Shown here in pieces: positions 1-5,271 of a stretch of 5,809 bases of DNA; within the stretch, counting starts at the first letter, position 1, and the number at the start of each line of letters is the position of its first letter. The notes below the pieces were generated by a model that worked only from the letters and a program-made list of their open reading frames with translations, was not told where the DNA came from and did not search any database. The translations under genes were made by a program, and so were the position numbers. The DNA is from an uncultured Paracoccaceae bacterium. Its GTDB lineage: Bacteria; Pseudomonadota; Alphaproteobacteria; Rhodobacterales; Rhodobacteraceae. The DNA lies in the NCBI GenBank assembly GCA_937927885.1, contig CALEZJ010000332.1, positions 1-5,809 on the forward strand, written 5' to 3'.

Positions 1-49
1 ACCGACATAGCGCAAAGCGCCCCGCGCCGCGAGGGGGCAGGGAGTCGCG

Positions 50-289
50 TCAGCCCGCCGCAATCAGGATGAGCACGACGAACATCACCGGCACAAAGGC
101 CATGGCCGGCAGGTAGAGCGCGGGAAGGCCCCAGGTCATCACCGCGATCCCCCAGAGCGAGACGAGCGCGATGAGCAGGTAGATCGGGTATTCGTCATCG
201 CCCTCGGCCCATTCGCGGGCGATGGCGCCCAGGATCGGCAGGCGATAGATCCAAGGGGTGCGGGGGGGGCTGAACTCGGCAAGGGCCAT
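50..289 (-). CDS. small two-helix membrane protein of unknown function
   Basis: This 79-residue protein belongs to no family I can name. Residues 1-11 are polar. Residues 12-32 form a Trp/Arg/Leu-rich, probably membrane-surface segment ending in an acidic EGDDE stretch. Two hydrophobic segments follow, at about residues 35-53 and 56-77, separated by a short turn containing TWGLP; the protein ends directly after the second helix with AAG. Basic residues lie in the N-terminal part (R10, R16, R25), so a cytoplasmic N-terminus is likely. There is no cleavable signal peptide. The ATG at 289 is preceded by a GGAG Shine-Dalgarno (296-299 on the plus strand) with 6-nt spacing, which supports this start. 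It lies 88 nt downstream of the phosphatase gene on the same strand, so co-transcription is possible. My impression is that similar short proteins occur next to this phosphatase in other Rhodobacteraceae, but that is memory, not something tested here. Function unknown. Confidence 0.75.
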   Translation of the reverse strand: MALAEFSPPRTPWIYRLPILGAIAREWAEGDDEYPIYLLIALVSLWGIAVMTWGLPALYLPAMAFVPVMFVVLILIAAG

Positions 290-356
290 GTCTGTCTCCA
301 GGATAAAGATGAACCTGGGATATGGCTATTGGGTGTCTGCCCTGCCATCGGGCGCT

Positions 357-373
357 TTGCCGCGCTGCGGCAA
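357..373 (-). other. perfect 7-bp hairpin just after the phosphatase gene
   Basis: TTGCCGC (357-363) and GCGGCAA (367-373) form a perfect 7-bp inverted repeat with a 3-nt loop. On the minus strand it begins 4 nt after the phosphatase stop codon. No T-run follows on that strand, so it is not a canonical intrinsic terminator. It could be a weak or Rho-assisted terminator, or a 3'-end stabilising structure that uncouples expression of the phosphatase from the small membrane protein downstream. It is seen directly in the sequence; the role is inferred. Confidence 0.45.
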
Positions 374-377
374 CGGG

Positions 378-1019
378 TCACAGCCGGTTCAGAAAGGCGG
401 CCAGATCGTCGGTATGGTGGTGGATGTGGTCCTCGGCCAGCGGATCGGGGCCGACCAGAACCGTGCGCATCCCCAGCGCGTGCGGCACGCGCAGATTGCG
501 CGGATCGTCCTCGAACATGGCGGCGCGTCCGGGGTCCAGCCGGTCGGCGGCAAAGACGCGCGCATAGGCCTGGGGCTGGGGCTTGGGCGCATAGCCTGCG
601 TCCTCGACCCCGTAGACCGCGTCGAACAGCCCGTCGAGCCCACGCGCCGCGATCACCCGGCGCGCATAGGGGGCCGAGCCGTTGGTATAGACGATCCGCC
701 GCCCCTGCAGGCGCGCGATCGCGGCACGCAGACCGGGGTCGGGCTCCAACGCGGAAAAGTCGATGTCATGCACTTCGACCAGATAGGGTTCCGGGTCCAG
801 CCCGTGATGGGCCATCAGACCCGCCAGCGTGGTGCCATAGGCCTGCCAGTACTGATGGCGGATGCGATCCGATTCGTCGCGCCCCGCGCCGGTCACCCGC
901 ATGACCACCTCGGTCATGCGCGCGTCGATCTGGTCAAACAGCCGCGCGCTGGGCGGATAAAGGGTGTTGTCGAGGTCAAAGACCCAGGCGTCGACGTGGC
1001 GGAAGTTTTCTGCGGGCAT
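378..1019 (-). CDS. HAD-superfamily pyrimidine 5'-nucleotidase-type phosphatase
   Basis: This 213-residue cytosolic phosphatase has all four HAD motifs. Motif I is DLDNTLY with D15 (nucleophile) and D17 (acid/base); motif II is YTNG with T112; the motif III lysine is K146 in APKP; motif IV is FEDDPRN with metal-binding acidic residues near 170-172. Residues between motifs I and II, about 22-100, form the helical C1 cap. The DxDNTLYPPS beginning and overall length match the pyrimidine 5'-nucleotidase/SDT1-like branch of HAD hydrolases, which typically dephosphorylate UMP, CMP or related phosphates. The exact substrate cannot be read from sequence. The C-terminus contains a short His-rich stretch (EDHIHHH) ahead of a final helix. 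Only the ATG at 1019 is available as a start: an in-frame TAG occurs four codons upstream. A GGAG lies 1 nt from the ATG, too close for an ordinary ribosome site. The gene is divergent from a GntR regulator and upstream of the small membrane protein. Confidence 0.9.
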   Translation of the reverse strand: MPAENFRHVDAWVFDLDNTLYPPSARLFDQIDARMTEVVMRVTGAGRDESDRIRHQYWQAYGTTLAGLMAHHGLDPEPYLVEVHDIDFSALEPDPGLRAAIARLQGRRIVYTNGSAPYARRVIAARGLDGLFDAVYGVEDAGYAPKPQPQAYARVFAADRLDPGRAAMFEDDPRNLRVPHALGMRTVLVGPDPLAEDHIHHHTDDLAAFLNRL

Positions 1020-1025
1020 GCTCCA

Positions 1026-1054
1026 GCGCTAGCGAAATTCCGGCCGAGCCACAA
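1026..1054 (-). promoter_or_regulatory. candidate promoter for the phosphatase gene
   Basis: On the minus strand, TTGTGG (1054-1049) and TAGCGC (1031-1026) are separated by exactly 17 nt. The -35 has the TTG core, but the -10 agrees with consensus only at TA. If used, transcription would begin at about the ATG at 1019, which would explain the absence of a properly spaced ribosome site (leaderless message). It is a weak match found by eye. Confidence 0.25.
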
Positions 1055-1077
1055 GGGCACCGCGCGGCGATGCCACC

Positions 1078-1106
1078 TTTTCACCGCCCGCCGATGGCAC
1101 TAGTCT
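1078..1106 (+). promoter_or_regulatory. candidate promoter and possible operator of the GntR regulator gene
   Basis: TTTTCA (1078-1083) and TAGTCT (1101-1106) are spaced by 17 nt, and their predicted start lies a few bases upstream of the GGAGG Shine-Dalgarno at 1118-1122. The -10 is embedded in an imperfect inverted repeat, GGCA-N6-TGCC (1096-1109), and another TGCCA half-site sits at 1071-1075, pairing with TGGCA at 1095-1099. GntR-family proteins often repress their own gene from such dyads, so these are candidate operator half-sites. Both promoter elements are weak and the operator assignment is inference. Confidence 0.3.
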
Positions 1107-1127
1107 GCCCCCCCTGCGGAGGAAACC

Positions 1128-1787
1128 ATGACCGACCAGCGCCAATCCTTGCCCGATGCCTATTCCCTGATCCTGGCCGCCATCGACGATGGCATCTACA
1201 AGCCCGGCGACCGGTTGGTGGAATCCGAACTCGCTGACCGCTTCGGGGTCTCGCGCACACCGATCCGCGAGGCCCTCCAGCGGCTGGAAACCCAGTCCCT
1301 GCTGACCCGCGACGGGCGATCGCTGATGGTCGCCTCACTCGATCACAACCAGTTGGCGGAACTCTATGTCGTGCGCGCGGAACTCGAAGGGCTCGCCGCC
1401 CGTCTCGCGGCCAAGCACGCCTCGATCGAGGAAATCCGCGTCCTGCGCGACATGGTGGCCGAGGACCAGGCGCTGGTCGACAACCCGCGCGCGCTCAGCC
1501 GAGCCAACAAGCGGTTCCACAAGCAGATTCACCTCGCGTCGCACAATCGCTTCCTGATCCAGCAACTCGACCTCGTGCACCGTTCGATGGCGCTGCTCGC
1601 CACCACCTCGCTCGAGGCCGAGGGGCGTGGGCGCGCGGCGCTGGACGAGCATGCGCTCATGGTCGAGGCGATTGCCCGCGGCGACGGAGAGGCCGCCGAC
1701 CGGGCGCTGCGCGACCATATCTCGCGCGCCTTCGAAACCCGGCTGAAACTGGAATCAGGCGACCGGCGGCGGCAAAAGCAGCTCTGA
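1128..1787 (+). CDS. GntR family transcriptional regulator, FCD (FadR) subfamily
   Basis: This 219-residue DNA-binding regulator has an N-terminal winged helix (about residues 9-70) with the classic GntR signature: PGDRLVESELADRFGVSRTP followed by IREALQRLE. The C-terminal all-helical FCD ligand-binding domain covers about residues 76-205. FCD proteins bind a small carboxylate or sugar acid, often through a metal held by Asp and three His. The histidines are visible as H131 (RFHKQI), H175 (DEHALMVEAI) and H197 (RDHI), while the Asp position four residues before the first His is N127. The length is typical. The start is well supported by GGAGG at 1118-1122, 5 nt before the ATG. It is divergent from the phosphatase gene and convergent with the glycosyltransferase gene. 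No catabolic operon lies beside it, so the effector and targets are unknown; autoregulation and control of the divergent gene are the simplest guesses. Confidence 0.93.
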   Translation: MTDQRQSLPDAYSLILAAIDDGIYKPGDRLVESELADRFGVSRTPIREALQRLETQSLLTRDGRSLMVASLDHNQLAELYVVRAELEGLAARLAAKHASIEEIRVLRDMVAEDQALVDNPRALSRANKRFHKQIHLASHNRFLIQQLDLVHRSMALLATTSLEAEGRGRAALDEHALMVEAIARGDGEAADRALRDHISRAFETRLKLESGDRRRQKQL

Positions 1788-1821
1788 CCGCTCCCTTCTC
1801 TGGTCCTCAACTGGCTTCCTC

Positions 1822-1837
1822 GGGGCGCGAATGCCCC
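1822..1837. terminator. weak hairpin between convergent genes
   Basis: GGGGC (1822-1826) and GCCCC (1833-1837) form a 5-bp GC stem around GCGAAT, extendable by a G-U pair to leave a CGAA tetraloop. It lies in the 77-bp gap between the converging regulator and glycosyltransferase genes, where a shared terminator is expected. There is no T-run on either side, so if it terminates transcription it would be inefficient or need Rho. Confidence 0.3.
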
Positions 1838-1864
1838 CCAGACCGCGGGCTGCGAAGCGCGTGG

Positions 1865-3823
1865 TCAACCCGCCCGTGGCGCCCCATGTGACGCGGTGGC
1901 GGAATCGTGCAGCCCATGCGCGGTCTTGTCCCAATAGAAGGGGCTCACGACAAGTTCCCAGCAGCCTTTCCAGGCCGCGACGGCGGCCAGCGGGAAATAG
2001 GCATGCAATGTCAGCGCCCAGAGCCGAAGGAACCGGTGCCGCGGCAGGCGCAGCCCGGCGACATTGACCGAGAAACTCGCCAGTTCGGCAAGAAGGAAGA
2101 TCACCGCCACCGCCACCAGGACGCCCTTGGGCAATGCCTCGGACACCGGATGGCCAAAGCCGAACAGCATCAGCCAGAAGGTCCACAGGATAGGCGCCAG
2201 CAGGAATTGCACCAATGTTCCCAGATACATCACCTGCACGCCAAAGAACCGCCAGGCCCCCAGTTGCCGCCACAACAGCACCGGATCGCGCATGTGGACC
2301 GCATAGGTCATCGCATAGCCCTTGAGCCAGCGTGACCGCTGCTTGATCCAGGGCCAGCCGCGGCAATTGGCCTCCTCCATCGTCACGCTGTCGATCAGTT
2401 CGGTGCGATAGCCGTGGCGCGCCAGTCTCAGGCCCAGGTCGGCGTCCTCGGTCACGTTGTGGGCATCCCACCCGCCCAGTGATTCCAGGATGTCGCGGCG
2501 AAAGAACAGCGAGGTTCCACCCAGCGGCACCACCAGCCGCAGACGCGCGAGCCCCGGCAGGATCAGCCGGAACCATGCGGCGTATTCGATGGTAAAACAT
2601 CGGCTCAGCCAGTTGGTGCGCGGGTTGTAGTAATCCAGCACCCCCTGGATGCAGGCCAGATCCGGCCCCGAGCGCGCGAATTGCTCGATCACGCGCTGGA
2701 TCTGGTCCGGCGCGGGGGCGTCCTCGGCGTCATAGACCCCGACCACCGCGCCACGGGCAAAGTTCAACGCGTAGTTCATCGCCCGCGGTTTGGTGCGCAG
2801 CCGCGAATCCGGCACCGGGATCACCCGCATCCAGTGCGGAAGCTCGGCACGGGCCAGGGCGTCGCGCGTCAGGGGGTCGTCTTCCTCGACCACCAGCAGA
2901 ATGTCGAGAAGTTCGCGCGGATAACTGAGCGCCCCCAGGCGCCGGATCAGTCGCGCGGCGATGTCCTTTTCGCGGTAGAGCGGTACCAGGATCGACACCA
3001 CGGGTTTGCGCAGATCGGCAGGGACCGGAGGCAGGGCGCCAAGGGCCGGCGCGCGCAACTGGGCGATGGTGGCGGTGATCTTCAACGCGTTGCCGACCAG
3101 AAGGAACAGGGTGACCAGCCCGAACAGCATCAGAAAGGCCGCCATCGGCGCGACCAGGCTTGCCACCACGACCAGCGCCAGCGCAGTCGCCGCCTGGCGG
3201 CTGAAACGCCGGGCGTTCCAGGTGCGGCAGCTTTCCTCGGCGCGCACGCAGGTTTCCGCCAGCAGCCGGAGCGATCCGCGCCGCGAGGTCATCAGGGCGC
3301 GGTGCAGATCGTCGAGGCCGATCACCGCCATGGCGACCGGTCCCAGCGCGGATTCCAGTTCTGCCCGGTGGGTTTCGAAACTGTCGGGCTCGGCGCAGGC
3401 GACCAGCGTGCAGGCCCCGGCACGGACCCAGGGCAGGCACCCCATCCGCAGGCAGCGGCGCGGTCCCAGCCGGTCGATCAGCCGCGGATCGGGGCGCGAG
3501 CGCGCGGGGTCGATGACCGAGGTGGCGAATTGCTCGGCCAGGGCCGCCTTGATCGCCGCGTCGCTGGCCAGGCCATGCGCCCGCAGGATGTCGCCCAGTC
3601 GCGATTGCTGGCGCTTTTGCAGCGCCAGCGCGTGGCGCAGATCGGCCGGGCGAAGGGCCCCGCGGCGCAGAAGGATCTCGCCCAGCGGCAGGCGGCGCAT
3701 GGCGGGCGGCTCTGGAGGCGGGGCGATGACGTCGACGGGAGACGGCCTGGCCGCACTGGCCAGCAGCGGGTCAGGGGCCAAGACCCTCCCGTCATCGCGT
3801 TGTTGCAGCGCCGATCCCCGCAC
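1865..3823 (-). CDS. membrane GT2 glycosyltransferase with N-terminal MshEN/GspE-N-like domain
   Basis: This 652-residue inner-membrane enzyme has three parts. Residues 1-45 are a Pro/Ala-rich linker. Residues 46-178 resemble the GspE/PilB N-terminal (MshEN) fold, with two 24-residue repeats at 46-69 and 75-98 separated by five residues (RLGDIL at 75-80). A hydrophobic region (about 211-249) precedes the family 2 catalytic domain: VSILVPLYREKD (276-287), acidic EEDD (313-316), DAED (365-368), TED with likely catalytic base D460, and QRSRW (495-499). This D,D,D,QxxRW pattern is typical of processive beta-glycan synthases related to cellulose, hyaluronan and poly-GlcNAc synthases. C-terminal membrane segments lie at about 530-556, 566-588 and 600-618, followed by a conserved-looking SPFYWDKTAHG (627-637). 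The sugar and polymer cannot be told. The GTG start at 3823 has AAGGGG 6 nt upstream; the first ATG (3700, residue 42) would still keep the MshEN module but lacks a clear ribosome site. No PilZ domain is visible. Confidence 0.88.
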   Translation of the reverse strand: MRGSALQQRDDGRVLAPDPLLASAARPSPVDVIAPPPEPPAMRRLPLGEILLRRGALRPADLRHALALQKRQQSRLGDILRAHGLASDAAIKAALAEQFATSVIDPARSRPDPRLIDRLGPRRCLRMGCLPWVRAGACTLVACAEPDSFETHRAELESALGPVAMAVIGLDDLHRALMTSRRGSLRLLAETCVRAEESCRTWNARRFSRQAATALALVVVASLVAPMAAFLMLFGLVTLFLLVGNALKITATIAQLRAPALGALPPVPADLRKPVVSILVPLYREKDIAARLIRRLGALSYPRELLDILLVVEEDDPLTRDALARAELPHWMRVIPVPDSRLRTKPRAMNYALNFARGAVVGVYDAEDAPAPDQIQRVIEQFARSGPDLACIQGVLDYYNPRTNWLSRCFTIEYAAWFRLILPGLARLRLVVPLGGTSLFFRRDILESLGGWDAHNVTEDADLGLRLARHGYRTELIDSVTMEEANCRGWPWIKQRSRWLKGYAMTYAVHMRDPVLLWRQLGAWRFFGVQVMYLGTLVQFLLAPILWTFWLMLFGFGHPVSEALPKGVLVAVAVIFLLAELASFSVNVAGLRLPRHRFLRLWALTLHAYFPLAAVAAWKGCWELVVSPFYWDKTAHGLHDSATASHGAPRAG

Positions 3824-3864
3824 CCCGGTCCCCTTGTCCTGAGGCTGCCAGTTTGCGCAGCGCA

Positions 3865-3891
3865 GGTTAAGGATCGGTTAAGACCGGTTAA
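3865..3891 (-). promoter_or_regulatory. three phased TTAACC boxes, candidate CtrA-binding site
   Basis: GGTTAA occurs three times on the plus strand, at 3865-3870, 3876-3881 and 3886-3891, so TTAACC occurs three times reading toward the glycosyltransferase. The offsets are 11 and 10 bp, placing all three on one face of the helix. The two copies nearer the glycosyltransferase gene (3881-3878 and 3870-3867) give an exact TTAA-N7-TTAA, the consensus for the alphaproteobacterial response regulator CtrA; the outer pair has N6 spacing. The boxes end 41 bp before the GTG start, a usual place for an activator overlapping the -35 region. I could not find a convincing -10. Binding by CtrA is inferred from the motif alone. 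Confidence 0.5.
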
Positions 3892-3896
3892 CAGCC

Positions 3897-3917
3897 GAGA
3901 GAAACCGCCTCAGGCGG
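3897..3917 (-). terminator. intrinsic-type terminator overlapping the carA stop codon
   Basis: On the minus strand CCGCC (3917-3913), TGA (3912-3910) and GGCGG (3909-3905) make a 5-bp GC stem, extendable by a G-U pair. The loop is exactly the carA stop codon. TTTCTCTC follows (3904-3897). Short GC stem plus a T-rich tail fits a compact intrinsic terminator, separating carA from the glycosyltransferase gene downstream. The tail is broken by C residues, so efficiency may be modest. Confidence 0.5.
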
Positions 3918-5065
3918 CCTTGCGGGCGGCCATGGCGGCGGCGAAACGCTCGAACAGGTAATAGCTGTCCTGCGGGCCGGGGCTGGCCTCGGGGTGGTAT
4001 TGCACCGAAAACACCGGGCGGTCGGCCATCCGGATTCCGCAATTCGATCCGTCGAACAGCGACACATGGGTTTCGAGCACGCCCTTGGGCAGGGTCTGGC
4101 TGTCCACGGTGAAGCCGTGGTTCATCGAGGTGATCTCGACCTTGCCGGTCTCGCGGTCCTTGACCGGATGGTTGGCGCCGTGATGGCCGTGGTTCATCTT
4201 GACGGTCCGCGCACCCAAGGCCAGCGCCAGCATCTGATGGCCAAGGCAGATGCCGAACAGCGGCAGGTCGGCCTTGAGCACGCCCTGGATCATCGGCACA
4301 GCATAGACGCCGGTCGCCGCGGGGTCGCCGGGGCCGTTCGACAGGAACACGCCGTCCGGGTTCAGGGCCAGCACCTCGTCGGCGGTGGCGGTGGCGGGCA
4401 GAACGGTCACGTCGCAGCCGACCGAGGCCAGACAGCGCAGGATGTTGCGCTTCGCGCCGTAGTCGATGGCGACCACGCGGTGTTTCGGCGCGGTTTGCGG
4501 CGCATAGCCCTGCGGCCAGGCCCAGCGCATCTCGTTCCAGCGGTAGCTTTGCGCGCAGGTGACGTCCTTTGCCAGGTCGAGCCCCACAAGCCCCTTCCAG
4601 CCGCGCGCCATGGCCAGCAGGGCTTCGAGGTCGAAATTGCCTTCGGGGTCATACGCCAGCGCGACATGCGGTGCGCCCTGCTGGCGGATCGCGCGGGTCA
4701 GGCGGCGGGTGTCGATGCCGCCGATGCCGATGCCGGGTCAGCCAGGCGACCAGATCGCCCGAGGCGCGCCAGTTCGAGGGCTCGGTCGGGTCCCATTTCA
4801 CCACCATCCCGGCGGCGACGGCCTGCGTGGCCTCGTCATCCTCGGCGGTGACACCGGTGTTGCCGATATGGGGGAAGGTGAAGGTCACGACCTGCCCGGC
4901 ATAGGAGGGATCGGTCATGATCTCCTGATAGCCGGTCATCGCGGTGTTGAAACAGAGTTCGGCGACGGTGCGGCCGGTGGCGCCAAACCCGTGACCATAA
5001 AAGATGGTGCCGTCGGCAAGGACGAGGCAGGCGGTCGGGCGCGGCTCGGCGGGGGCTGCGGGCAT
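3910..5065 (-). pseudogene. carA: carbamoyl-phosphate synthase small subunit, reading frame broken by a frameshift
   Basis: CarA is the glutaminase subunit of carbamoyl-phosphate synthetase; it supplies ammonia to CarB for arginine and pyrimidine synthesis. The N-terminal domain is clear: [30 protein letters not shown] and FPHIGNTG over residues 11-71. After WLTRH (108-112) the frame runs into nonsense, while the correct continuation, [15 protein letters not shown], lies in another frame starting at about 4728. From there 272 residues continue intact to TGA at 3910, including SNGPGDP, the catalytic Cys in GICLGHQ (codon 4246-4248), GHHGANHPV, and the His and Glu of QYHPEASPGP (His codon 3994-3996). 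The ATG at 5065 has AGGAG (5073-5077) 7 nt upstream; the frame stays open further up to 5218 but that part is low-complexity. The joined product would be about 384-387 residues, the usual length. Intact catalytic residues on both sides suggest a sequencing error or very recent mutation. No carB is in view. Confidence 0.9.
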
Positions 5066-5093
5066 CGGACGGCTCCTGGCTGATATCGCGCCG

Positions 5094-5122
5094 TCTTTAG
5101 TGGCTGGCGGCGGGGGAAGCAA
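5094..5122 (-). promoter_or_regulatory. candidate carA promoter
   Basis: On the minus strand TTGCTT (5122-5117) and TAAAGA (5099-5094) are separated by 17 nt, placing the expected start about 20 nt before the ATG at 5065 with the AGGAG ribosome site between. The -35 TTG core and the spacing are good, and the -10 is a half match. I saw no arginine- or pyrimidine-responsive leader; the short untranslated region leaves little room for one. Confidence 0.35.
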
Positions 5123-5150
5123 GGGCGGCGGCGCGCCCCGGGTTGCGGTC

Positions 5151-5177
5151 GCAAGATGAGTATTTGTGGCAAGATGA
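5151..5177. repeat. 9-bp direct repeat with 18-bp period in the carA/suhB intergenic region
   Basis: GCAAGATGA occurs at 5151-5159 and again at 5169-5177, with GTATTTGTG between them. This is the most A/T-rich part of an otherwise very GC-rich 206-bp gap between divergent genes. My recollection is that short intergenic elements of this kind (CAAGATGA with GAGTATTT) recur in Rhodobacteraceae genomes, but I cannot check that here. It may be a regulator-binding direct repeat or a dispersed intergenic element; function unknown. Confidence 0.5.
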
Positions 5178-5271
5178 AAGGGCAGGGCGGGTCCAGGGGC
5201 CATGCATCCCCTTTCCATTGCTGCCGCTTTCCACTATGGCGCGGGTTTGACCAAACCGGAGCCGTCGCCAA

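Noticed and set aside
1..8. Possible minus-strand ATG at 8-6 starting another gene off the left edge
   Set aside because: Only two full codons are visible and no ribosome site precedes it, so it cannot be supported.
28..49. CGCGA...TCGCG inverted repeat downstream of the small membrane protein gene
   Set aside because: A 5-bp stem with a 12-nt loop and no T-run is too weak to call a terminator in DNA of this composition.
258..1103. Plus-strand open frame of 281 codons opposite the phosphatase
   Set aside because: It mirrors the HAD phosphatase, whose motifs are all intact on the other strand; no domain and no supported start.
1755..2600. Second minus-strand frame of 281 codons inside the glycosyltransferase
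   Set aside because: It is an out-of-frame reading of the same gene; the catalytic and membrane segments are in the other frame.
2681..3961. Long plus-strand open frame of 426 codons opposite the glycosyltransferase
   Set aside because: It is antisense to a clear GT2 gene; its Arg/Gln/His-rich product has no recognisable domain, and long antisense frames are expected in GC-rich DNA.
4721..4740. Programmed ribosomal frameshifting in carA
   Set aside because: No slippery heptamer or obvious downstream pseudoknot, and carA is not known for recoding; a sequence error or deletion in a repetitive tract is simpler.
3994..4851. Plus-strand open frame opposite carA
   Set aside because: It is the complement of conserved CarA coding sequence and extends across the frameshift without any protein-like motif.
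5066..5218. N-terminal extension of carA to an ATG at 5218
   Set aside because: The extra 51 residues are Pro/Ala-rich and unlike CarA, overlap the likely promoter and the direct repeat, and the ATG at 5065 has its own AGGAG.
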